NCBI GenBank assembly: GCA_038230975.1
Contig: JBBRMF010000031.1
Location: 1 to 30,074 of the forward strand
From: JANXVV01 sp038230975
Lineage (GTDB): Bacteria > Planctomycetota > Phycisphaerae > Tepidisphaerales > Tepidisphaeraceae
Length of the DNA: 30,074 bases
Direction of reading: 5' to 3'
The position numbers and the translations under genes were made by a program. Shown piece by piece: positions 23,549-30,074 of the stretch (position 1 is its first letter; every line of letters starts with the position of its first letter). Below the pieces are notes generated by a model that did not search any database, was not told where the DNA came from, and worked only from the letters and a program-made list of their open reading frames with translations.

Positions 23549-23576
23549 ATCGTAGTCGCCGCCCATTCAGAATCAA
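23549..23576 (-). promoter_or_regulatory. Predicted sigma-70 promoter of the GbsR-like gene
   Basis: On the minus strand TTGATT (23576-23571), 16-nt spacer, TACGAT (23554-23549). The start would fall near 23542, inside the palindromic operator. Confidence 0.55.
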
Positions 23577-23858
23577 TTTTCACAAAAGTTGAAAGAGATG
23601 AAAACATCCGGTTGTACACGGTGCCGCAGGATCGTGTTGCCGACATACGCCGAAGACTTAAAAAATTGTTGCCGGCGGGTAGTGTTTTAAAAAAGTAGTA
23701 CCACGTTCTAAACGTTCGTGGGAACCCCAAATTGGATTGAACAGCGTCAACGAGCCTGAAACACGTGGCAGCCGATTGTGCATCTTCAGTTATGTTAGAT
23801 CACTTCCATCCAATGGCAAGATAATTCCCGGATTCTCGTGAAGCCGCTCGGATTCGGC

Positions 23859-23864
23859 TATACT
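23859..23864 (+). promoter_or_regulatory. Predicted -10 box of mutL, possible leaderless start
   Basis: TATACT at 23859-23864 lies nine bases before the GTG start codon at 23873, so transcription would begin at or next to the start codon. The -35 region is weak. No correctly spaced Shine-Dalgarno exists; the AGGA at 23869-23872 touches the start codon. Confidence 0.4.
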
Positions 23865-23872
23865 TCGCAGGA

Positions 23873-25732
23873 GTGTCCCGACGCCCCATTCAACAACTCT
23901 CCACCGCTCTGGTCAACCGCATCGCCGCCGGTGAAGTGATCGAACGCCCTGCCTCCGTGGTGAAGGAATTGGTCGAAAACGCAATCGACGCCGGAGCGAC
24001 GCAAGTGATTGTGGAAGTAGAAGATGGGGGTCGCGAACTGATCCGGGTGATTGACGAGGGTTGCGGCATTCCGCCCGAAGAGTTGGCCTTGGCATTTGCC
24101 GAACACGCCACCAGCAAGTTGAGCTGCGACGATGATCTTTTCCGCATCGGCACGATGGGTTTTCGGGGTGAAGCGCTGGCAAGCATCGGATCGGTCTCGC
24201 ATGCAAGACTGCAAAGTCGAACCGCTGAAAACGATGCGGCTTACGAAATTCTAAATCGAGGAGGTGAGATCAGCACACCTCAGGCCGCCGCCGGGAATCT
24301 GGGAACGACGATCGAAATCCGCAATCTTTTTTTTAACACCCCCGCGCGCCGCAAATTCATGAAAGGGGCACCCACAGAGTTCGGCCATATCAGCGAGATG
24401 GTGCTTCGTCTTGCGCTACCGCATGCCCACATCGGGTTTAAGGTGACACATAACGGTCGAATGGCACTTGATCTTCCGGCCACAACATCCGAACAACGGT
24501 TGCTGCAAGCCTGGCCCAAGGAATTTCGCGAGCAGCGATTGGCCATCAACACGCGCGATGCGGAAATCCAAATCAGCGGTCTTGTGGGATTGCCGGAGTT
24601 TGCCCGGCCTACAGGCAAGTATCAATACTTCTACCTGAACGGTCGGCACATCAAAGATAAATTCATCCAACACGCAGCGCGCGAAGCCTATCGCGGGCTG
24701 ACCGAGCCGGGTCGATATCCGGCCTGTGTGCTGTTGATCGAGATGCCGCCTCAGGATGTGGATGTCAACGTGCATCCCACGAAGATCGAAGTCCGTTTCC
24801 GAGACAGCGGGCGGATTCACGGCCTGACGATGTCGGCGATCCGGGAGAAGCTTCTTTCCAACGATCTGACTCCCGCCGCAATCCCGATGAGGGCTGATTC
24901 CATCGCCCCTTTGCAGCAGCAGCAGCAGCGGGATGACATGCGTGCGACACTGGCGGCATTCTTCAAAGAAGGCTCTGCTGAAGTTGGAGCAAATCCCCTT
25001 CCGTATCAGCCTGCGTTTCAGCTCAACACGCCGTCCCCTTTAACGCAGCGCATCGATTTCCCATTACAATCCGCGGTTCCATCGACGGATCAGATGACCG
25101 ACGCGATGTCGTCCATAAAAGCGGATGCACCATTGCCCCCCGCCGGCTTCGGCGCAAAGCACGCGGCCATCCAACTGCACAACAGTTATCTGGTCGCCCA
25201 GACGGATGAAGGCATGGTCATCATCGATCAGCACGCCCTGCACGAACGCGTGATGTACGAGGAGCTACGAACCCGGTTGATGCGCGGCCCATTGGAATCG
25301 CAGCGCATGCTTATCCCGCAAACTCTTTCGGCTTCAACACGGCAAATCGCAATGCTGGATCAAATCCAATCATTGCTGCAGCGACTGGGGATCGAAGTTT
25401 CACCTTTCGGGCCGGGCACGCTCGCAGTGCAGGCTTTCCCGACATTTCTATCCAAGCTCGATCCTGCCACCTTCGTTCGAGAGTTACTGGAGCGCGGCGA
25501 GCAGGAACTTCTCGACCTTCACGAAGAAGAAATTCTGCACGAACTACTCGACATGATGGCCTGCAAGGCCGCCGTCAAAGCTGGTGATCCACTCACCCCC
25601 GGGGAAATTGAAGCGTTACTCTCCAGACGTGAATTGATCGATCGCTCCAGTAACTGCCCGCATGGCCGCCCCACCACGCTACGCCTCACCCTGAACGATC
25701 TCGAAAAACAATTCAAACGGACGGGATTCTGA
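23873..25732 (+). CDS. mutL: DNA mismatch repair protein MutL
   Basis: 619 residues. The N-terminal GHKL ATPase has ENAIDAGA (motif I), DEGCGIP (motif II), TMGFRGEALASI (motif III) and GTTIEIRNLFFNTPARRKF, followed by the transducer region with DVDVNVHPTKIEVRF. A linker of about 100 residues (330-430, including a QQQQQ stretch) leads to the C-terminal domain, which keeps the endonuclease motif DQHALHERVMYE, ACKAAVKAGD and CPHGRP. This MutL should therefore be a nicking endonuclease, as in bacteria that lack MutH. It works with MutS after mismatch recognition. The start is GTG at 23873. The gene ends with a TGA directly joined to a family A palindromic repeat. No mutS is nearby. Confidence 0.97.
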   Translation: MSRRPIQQLSTALVNRIAAGEVIERPASVVKELVENAIDAGATQVIVEVEDGGRELIRVIDEGCGIPPEELALAFAEHATSKLSCDDDLFRIGTMGFRGEALASIGSVSHARLQSRTAENDAAYEILNRGGEISTPQAAAGNLGTTIEIRNLFFNTPARRKFMKGAPTEFGHISEMVLRLALPHAHIGFKVTHNGRMALDLPATTSEQRLLQAWPKEFREQRLAINTRDAEIQISGLVGLPEFARPTGKYQYFYLNGRHIKDKFIQHAAREAYRGLTEPGRYPACVLLIEMPPQDVDVNVHPTKIEVRFRDSGRIHGLTMSAIREKLLSNDLTPAAIPMRADSIAPLQQQQQRDDMRATLAAFFKEGSAEVGANPLPYQPAFQLNTPSPLTQRIDFPLQSAVPSTDQMTDAMSSIKADAPLPPAGFGAKHAAIQLHNSYLVAQTDEGMVIIDQHALHERVMYEELRTRLMRGPLESQRMLIPQTLSASTRQIAMLDQIQSLLQRLGIEVSPFGPGTLAVQAFPTFLSKLDPATFVRELLERGEQELLDLHEEEILHELLDMMACKAAVKAGDPLTPGEIEALLSRRELIDRSSNCPHGRPTTLRLTLNDLEKQFKRTGF

Positions 25733-25733
25733 A

Positions 25734-25799
25734 AGTGGCATGGGCGTCTCGCCCGTGCATTTTTGTAAAAACACGCACGGGCAACACGCCCATGCCACC
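25734..25799. repeat. Palindromic repeat family A, copy 3
   Basis: Arm at 25735-25758 (GTGGCATGGGCGTCTCGCCC and four more bases) is complementary to 25775-25798 with two mismatches and a 16-nt loop. It separates the convergent ends of mutL and the phosphohexomutase gene. Like copy 1, it joins the preceding gene as TGA-AAGTGGCATGGG, the TGA being the stop codon. Confidence 0.9.
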
Positions 25800-25806
25800 T
25801 GATCGA

Positions 25807-27198
25807 TCAATGCCCGTGTACCGGTTCACCGAGCAACTTTTTCAGTTCCAACAACTTTTCCTGTAAATGCGCGGGGTTCGGAGCTTCAAGATTTAAGCGA
25901 AGCATCGGTTCAGTATTACTCTTACGAACATTGAACCACCAGTCGCCGCAGTCGACGGTGATGCCATCGAGATAATCGACCTGATACTTTTTATAGACGT
26001 CCGCAATTTCGCGAATCTTTCCGTCTTTATCTTCGATCTGGAAATTCAACTCGCCGCTCTGCGCGTACTTGTACAGCGGTGCAACGATTTCACTCAATGG
26101 CTTATTCTGTTCCGAAATCACCGACAACATGCGCGCAAACGCCACAGCGGCGGAATCGGCATAATAGTAGTCGCGGAAATAGATATGGCCCGAAAGTTCC
26201 CCGCCAAACACGGCCTTGGTTTCCGCCATGGTTTTCTTGATAAACGCATGCCCCACCCGATCGCGCTTCGGCACGCCACCCAACTGCTTGACCACATCCG
26301 GCACGATATGGCTCGAACGCAGGTCATAGACAATCGTGGCCCCTTTATTTTCGGGACGCTTCAGAAAATCTTCGGCAAGGACCGCCGTGATCATATCCGA
26401 ACCTATCATCTTCCCGTTTTCATCCACGAAAACGCAGCGATCGGCATCTCCATCGAAGCATACCCCAAAATCAGGTTTCACTTCCGCCATCTTCTGCTTT
26501 AGCATGTCCAGATTGCTCTCGACCAGCGGATTGGGATCGTGCGTGAAACTTCCGGTGATCTCAAAAAGAATCGGGATCATCTCAAGGTTGATCTGATCGC
26601 CAAAAACCGCCGGCAGCATTTTGCCCGCCATGCCGTTGCTGGCATCAACCACCACGCGCAATTTGCGCTTCATCTGCAAAAATTTAAGAACGGTATTCTT
26701 ATACGGCCCCCACAGATCCATCTCCTCATACTTCCCCTGCACTCCGGTTTTCATCACGCGCAAGGTGGTCGCGATTCGCTTGATGTCATCGAGCCCGCTG
26801 GAAGAACCAATCGGTTTGGCTTTGGGTCCGCTGATTTTGAAGCCGTTGTATTGAATCGGATTGTGCGACGCCGTCGTCTGAATTCCACCGACGGCATCCA
26901 GATGGTTGATCGCAAAATAGATGAATGACGTGTCGATCATCCCGACATCGATCACATTCATACCCGTCGACCGCAACCCGTCGCAAAGTGCCGTGGCCAG
27001 TTCCGGAGAACTGGGGCGCATGTCACGACCGACAACGACGGTATCCTCACGTTTCACCTTTTGATCGACGGGAATATTCTGACGGCTGCGCTTCAGGTAC
27101 TGCCCGGTCGCATGCCCCACTTTCCAAGCCGCATCTTTGTCCAGCGGATTGGGATAGACGGCCCGTACATCGTATGCTTTGAAAATCTTCTCGATCAT
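25807..27198 (-). CDS. Phosphomannomutase/phosphoglucomutase (alpha-D-phosphohexomutase family)
   Basis: Interconverts hexose 1- and 6-phosphates (mannose and/or glucose), supplying sugar nucleotides for polysaccharides. 463 residues. The four domain signatures are in order: the active-site phosphoserine loop TTASHNP (about 109-115), the metal loop DGDADR (about 250), the sugar-binding loop GGELSGH, and the phosphate-binding loop RKSNTEPMLRL in the last domain. Domain order and length match the ManB/AlgC-type enzymes; sequence alone does not fix the preferred sugar. AAGGAA lies six bases before the ATG. It could support the polysaccharide system indicated by the Wzc-like gene, but it is far from it. 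Confidence 0.94.
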   Translation of the reverse strand: MIEKIFKAYDVRAVYPNPLDKDAAWKVGHATGQYLKRSRQNIPVDQKVKREDTVVVGRDMRPSSPELATALCDGLRSTGMNVIDVGMIDTSFIYFAINHLDAVGGIQTTASHNPIQYNGFKISGPKAKPIGSSSGLDDIKRIATTLRVMKTGVQGKYEEMDLWGPYKNTVLKFLQMKRKLRVVVDASNGMAGKMLPAVFGDQINLEMIPILFEITGSFTHDPNPLVESNLDMLKQKMAEVKPDFGVCFDGDADRCVFVDENGKMIGSDMITAVLAEDFLKRPENKGATIVYDLRSSHIVPDVVKQLGGVPKRDRVGHAFIKKTMAETKAVFGGELSGHIYFRDYYYADSAAVAFARMLSVISEQNKPLSEIVAPLYKYAQSGELNFQIEDKDGKIREIADVYKKYQVDYLDGITVDCGDWWFNVRKSNTEPMLRLNLEAPNPAHLQEKLLELKKLLGEPVHGH

Positions 27199-27306
27199 GG
27201 GTTCCTTTTTGTGACCAGTGCTCTTGCGCCCTTAGTGTAACGGCGGTGTTTTCGCGCGGCAAACACCGGATCAACAACTCGCTGGAAACGCGATAAAGAT
27301 AGCGTC

Positions 27307-27343
27307 CCCTCTCCCGGCCCTCCCCCGGACTACCGGGAGAGGG
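27307..27343. repeat. Inverted repeat, 11-bp perfect arms
   Basis: CCCTCTCCCGG (27307-27317) and CCGGGAGAGGG (27333-27343) with a 15-nt C-rich loop. It lies in the divergent region between the phosphohexomutase and ThuA-like genes, 47 nt before the latter's start, so it may influence its leader. Similar CCCTCTCCC/GGGAGAGGG palindromes are common dispersed repeats in bacteria. Confidence 0.75.
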
Positions 27344-27389
27344 AGCAAGAACGACAGCTTCTGTACAGTTCATTTACCGAAGGATCTGA

Positions 27390-28391
27390 ATGTCGAATCA
27401 ACCCCGCTTCAATCGTCGAGATATACTCAAGAGCATCGGGCTCACCACCGCTGGATTGGCAATCTCGCCGTTTCTCAGCCGAATGAGCTTCGCCGCCGAT
27501 GCACCGGTCAAGAAGATTCTTTTCTTCACCAAGTCCTCCGGGTTCCAACATAGCGTGATCGCGCGGTCGGCAAACGATCCGAACAAACTCGCCTACGCGG
27601 AACAGATTCTCACCGATCTTGGCGCGAAAAACGGATTCGACGTCACCTGCTCGAAAGACGGCTCGCTCTTCACCCCGGAATATCTCGCGGGATTTGACGG
27701 CCTGGTGTTTTACACCACGGAAGATTTGCGGAAAGACTCCCCCAAGTATTCGATGAAAGCCGGGCCCGATGGCAAGAAGAACGTACAGGATAAATTGATT
27801 TCCAAAGAACCCGGTATGGGCGATGCCGGCAAGGCCGCATTCCTGGAAGCCGTCAAAAATGGCAAGGGATTCATCGCGTTGCACAGTGGTTCCGACACGT
27901 TCCACGGTCACGGCAAGCACACGAAAGAATTGCTCCGCGATGTGAACGCCGCCGGTGAAGATGACTTTGACCCGTACATCAAAATGCTCGGTGGTGAATT
28001 TATCGTTCACGGCGCGCAACAGAAAGCGACCCTGCGTTGTATCGATGACAAATTCCCAGGCGCGCTGGCATTGAAAGATGCCAACTTCTCCGAAGAGTGG
28101 TACTCCCTCAAAAACTTCGCCCCGGATCTGCACGTCATTCTCATGCAGGATACGCAGGGCATGACCGGCCCGATGTATCAGCGAAAATCATATCCCGAAA
28201 CCTGGGCTCGCATGCACGGAAAAGGCCGTGTCTTCTTCTCATCACTCGGCCATCGCGAAGACGTCTGGAAACTACCCGGGTATGAAAGCCTCCTCGTCGG
28301 CGCGATGAGTTGGGTCACCGGCCGAGTCGACGCCGACATCACCCCCAATATTAAAGAAGTCGCCCCCGGTGCCGACCCAAAACCATTCTGA
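27390..28391 (+). CDS. Tat-exported ThuA-like domain protein
   Basis: 333 residues. The N terminus is a twin-arginine signal (NRRDILKSIGL, then a hydrophobic run and AFAAD-like cleavage region near residue 36), so the protein is exported folded, often with a cofactor. The mature part is a ThuA-like, class I glutamine amidotransferase-type fold: VKKILFFTKSSGFQH as first strand, FDGLVFYTTEDL, GKGFIALHSGSDTFHG at the nucleophile-elbow position (Ser/His rather than Cys), HGAQQKATL, and GKGRVFFSSLGHREDVW near the end. This family is abundant in planctomycetes beside DUF1080 proteins and sugar oxidoreductases. The function is probably in carbohydrate breakdown; the substrate is unknown. Confidence 0.9.
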   Translation: MSNQPRFNRRDILKSIGLTTAGLAISPFLSRMSFAADAPVKKILFFTKSSGFQHSVIARSANDPNKLAYAEQILTDLGAKNGFDVTCSKDGSLFTPEYLAGFDGLVFYTTEDLRKDSPKYSMKAGPDGKKNVQDKLISKEPGMGDAGKAAFLEAVKNGKGFIALHSGSDTFHGHGKHTKELLRDVNAAGEDDFDPYIKMLGGEFIVHGAQQKATLRCIDDKFPGALALKDANFSEEWYSLKNFAPDLHVILMQDTQGMTGPMYQRKSYPETWARMHGKGRVFFSSLGHREDVWKLPGYESLLVGAMSWVTGRVDADITPNIKEVAPGADPKPF

Positions 28392-28426
28392 TCGCTGGTC
28401 CCCTCCCGGGACGTGGCTTGTCGAAA

Positions 28427-28515
28427 TTATTTAGCCGGTTCGCTTGCGAACCGTGTTCTGCCGCCATCTCACGCGGTCCGACACGGGTCGCAAGCGACCC
28501 GGCTAAATAATAAAT
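28427..28515. repeat. Palindromic repeat family B, copy 2
   Basis: Arms of 29 nt at 28427-28455 and 28482-28510 match as an inverted repeat with two differences. Each arm is itself a small palindrome (GGTTCGC-TT-GCGAACC and GGGTCGC-TT-GCGACCC), and the two inter-arm differences preserve pairing within each arm. The right end continues TAAAT as in copy 1. Lies between the ThuA-like gene and the sugar-binding protein gene, same direction. Confidence 0.88.
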
Positions 28516-28557
28516 CCAATTTGCAATCCCGATGCACCCCCCTGAAAATGCGCCGCG

Positions 28558-29946
28558 ATGTCATTCCACCTGGGTAAGCCGATTCTAGTCATGCTGCTCC
28601 TCACCGCCTTGACCGGCGCAGCAGTCGTCTTCCGACACGATCCCCCCGCAAAAAAACTCACCTTCTGGGTCTTCGCCGACTCCCACTTCACCTCATACCA
28701 AACCGATCTCGCCGCCTTTGAAAAACAAACCGGCATCACCGTCGATCTGCAAATCGTTCAGGTTCACGCCATGGGCCGTCGGTTACAGGCTGATTTTGCC
28801 GATGGATTATCGGGTTCCGGCGTTCCGGATCTTGTCGAAATGGAAGTCGGTCAGATCGGGAAATTCTTTCGGCCACCTTTGCCGGAAGTCGGTTTCGAAC
28901 CCATGAAACCTTTTCTGGAAAAGTCAGGCTGGTACGATCAAATCGTCCAATCGCGATACGCTCCGTGGACCAAACAAGGTAAAGTTTTCGGTGTGCCGCA
29001 CGATGTTCACCCGGTCGGCATCACGTATCGCGACGATCTTTTTCAGCAGGCCGGGATCGATTTATCCAAGGCCAAGACCTGGCCCGACTTTCAGGAATCA
29101 TGTCTTTTGTTTCAACAGTATTGGCAATCACACGGCTACAAAACCCGCCATGCGCTGGAGATCTATTCCACCCGCATCGATCTGCTGGTCATCATGCTGT
29201 TACAGCGCGGCATTAATCTGATCGACGACTACAATCACATTCATCTGGCCGATCCGAAAGTCGCAAAAACTCTTGCGTTCTACGCGCAATGCGTTGGCGG
29301 CCCCAGGCGAATTGGCAGCGAACCGGGCGAAGGAGATGGCCCGCTGGCGCGAGATCTTCTCGAAGGAAACCTCTGCGCTTTTTTCACCCCTGACTGGCGA
29401 CTCGGTCTTTTCAAAGAGTACGGCGGTGATTCGCTCCGAGGAAAGCTACGCTTCATGCCGCTGCCGCGCTTCGATCCCACCGATGCCCCCACCGCCACCT
29501 GGGGCGGCACGATGATCGGCATCCTCCGCTCTTCGAAACATAAAGAAGAAGCCTGGAAACTCATCGAACATCTCTATTTCGATCGCCACGGGGTCGAAGC
29601 CCGCCGAAAGCTCACGCAGATTCTTCCCCCGGTCAAATCGATGTGGAAAGACCCCTCCTATCATCAGCCCGACCCGTATTTTGGCGGCCAATACGTCGAT
29701 GAACAACTGATCGAGTTGGCCGCGCAAATCCCCCCGAGATTCGTCACGCCCGCCACGAACATCGCCAGTGTCTACCTCCAAATGGCTCTGGCAAAAGCCA
29801 CCCGCCGCGTGGAGCAACAGGGAACGGCGGGGCTGGAATCCGCCTGCCAAGGCTGGCTCAACATCGCCGCTGCCGACCTTGCCGACCGCATGAAGCAGTG
29901 GGAATTTGAAGATGATTCCGTGAAAGCGAGCGCCGCCACGCCATGA
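28558..29946 (+). CDS. Sugar ABC transporter substrate-binding protein (family 1)
   Basis: 462 residues. The N terminus has a hydrophobic signal or anchor (about 7-24, KPILVMLLLTALTGAAVVF) without a lipobox Cys. The mature part follows the family 1 extracellular solute-binding layout: KKLTFWVFADS, FEKQTGITVDLQIV, VPDLVEMEVGQIGKFF, the hinge-side QGKVFGVPHDVHPVGITYRDDLFQQAGID, KTWPDFQESC, and ATWGGTMIGILRSSKHKEEAWKLIEHL. These proteins deliver sugars or oligosaccharides to a MalFG-type permease. The stop codon overlaps the start of the next gene by four bases (ATGA), and that gene begins as such a permease, which confirms the assignment. The sugar is unknown. Confidence 0.93.
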   Translation: MSFHLGKPILVMLLLTALTGAAVVFRHDPPAKKLTFWVFADSHFTSYQTDLAAFEKQTGITVDLQIVQVHAMGRRLQADFADGLSGSGVPDLVEMEVGQIGKFFRPPLPEVGFEPMKPFLEKSGWYDQIVQSRYAPWTKQGKVFGVPHDVHPVGITYRDDLFQQAGIDLSKAKTWPDFQESCLLFQQYWQSHGYKTRHALEIYSTRIDLLVIMLLQRGINLIDDYNHIHLADPKVAKTLAFYAQCVGGPRRIGSEPGEGDGPLARDLLEGNLCAFFTPDWRLGLFKEYGGDSLRGKLRFMPLPRFDPTDAPTATWGGTMIGILRSSKHKEEAWKLIEHLYFDRHGVEARRKLTQILPPVKSMWKDPSYHQPDPYFGGQYVDEQLIELAAQIPPRFVTPATNIASVYLQMALAKATRRVEQQGTAGLESACQGWLNIAAADLADRMKQWEFEDDSVKASAATP

Positions 29947-30074
29947 CTCGCCAGAAGCTTTGGACGCTGCAAGCCCGATATGCGCCCTATTTATTTATCG
30001 CACCATTTGTCGTGTTATTCAGCGTGTTCATGGCTTACCCATTGGCGCGAAGCATCGTGCTGAGCCTCTACAAA
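29943..30074 (+). CDS. Sugar ABC transporter permease, MalF/UgpA type (partial, runs off the window)
   Basis: The first 44 codons are visible, from the ATG at 29943. They read a short basic N terminus, then a hydrophobic segment (YAPYLFIAPFVVLFSVFMAYPL) and ARSIVLSLYK, the typical opening of MalF/UgpA-like permeases (L-F-x-x-P...YP...S). The four-base overlap with the binding-protein gene indicates one operon with coupled translation. The rest of the protein lies beyond the right edge. Confidence 0.88.
   Translation, partial: MTRQKLWTLQARYAPYLFIAPFVVLFSVFMAYPLARSIVLSLYK

Larger units (their letters stand above)
23547..23872. other. Divergent intergenic region, regulator / mutL
   Basis: About 325 bases without a gene. 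It contains the regulator promoter at its left end and the mutL -10 box at its right end; the middle is AT-rich, with a short CCACG/CGTGG inverted repeat near 23700-23722. No other structure or small frame of note was seen. Confidence 0.5.

Noticed and set aside
27330..28133. 267-codon minus-strand frame over the ThuA-like gene
   Set aside because: Antisense to a gene with a Tat signal and conserved ThuA features; no independent evidence of coding.
1..30074. CRISPR array or insertion sequence
   Set aside because: No regularly spaced direct repeats and no transposase gene were seen; the repeats present are isolated inverted repeats.

Overview
The window looks like chromosomal DNA of a planctomycete, most likely of the Phycisphaerae/Tepidisphaerales type. 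This is inferred from gene content rather than from a phylogenetic marker: a secreted DUF1080 (3-keto-disaccharide hydrolase) protein, a Tat-exported ThuA-like protein, a DUF3500 protein, FHA and zinc-ribbon membrane proteins, Thr/Pro-rich protein tails, and several families of intergenic palindromic repeats. Genes lie on both strands in short operons.

Layout. 0-2.3 kb: an MNT/HEPN toxin-antitoxin pair on the minus strand (the HEPN gene has an in-frame stop at codon 4), an unknown small gene, and a 0.9 kb gene-poor stretch with strong palindromes. 2.3-6.4 kb: a protein of four homing-endonuclease-associated repeats, serB with two ACT domains, an LptF/LptG-family permease with a large insert, and tRNA-Ala(TGC). 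6.4-8.8 kb: an 803-residue protein with an N-terminal ubiquitin-conjugating (E2/UBC) fold and intact HPN and Cys. 8.9-11.8 kb: secreted DUF1080 and DUF3500 proteins and an isolated trpA. 11.8-14.5 kb: an ECF sigma factor, a probable membrane anti-sigma factor with a duplicated N-terminal module, and a secreted protein with STN-like repeats. 14.7-18.0 kb: superoxide dismutase and a Wzc-like polysaccharide co-polymerase/tyrosine kinase. 18.1-22.8 kb: a four-gene plus-strand operon encoding a membrane JAB/MPN protease, a multi-pass FHA protein, an FHA-zinc ribbon-RING-like membrane protein, and a zinc ribbon-E2 protein. 22.9-30.1 kb: a GbsR/MarR-type regulator with a palindromic operator over its own promoter, mutL, a phosphohexomutase, the ThuA-like protein, and the start of a sugar ABC transporter operon.

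The most notable system is the 18.1-22.8 kb operon. It encodes the parts of a ubiquitin-like conjugation cycle apart from the modifier and its E1: an E2 with HPN and catalytic Cys, a RING-like membrane protein as possible E3, and a JAMM isopeptidase with all metal ligands. FHA domains suggest that phosphothreonine signals feed into it, and three of its four proteins have membrane segments. A second E2 of the same subfamily lies about 12 kb upstream, fused to a long unknown domain. No E1 (ThiF-type) gene and no obvious ubiquitin-like protein were found in the window, so those would have to be encoded elsewhere or be absent.

Three copies of one intergenic inverted repeat (GTGGCATGGGCGTCTCGCCC type) and two copies of another (TTATTTAGCCGG type) sit at gene ends and probably act as mobile palindromic elements or terminators.
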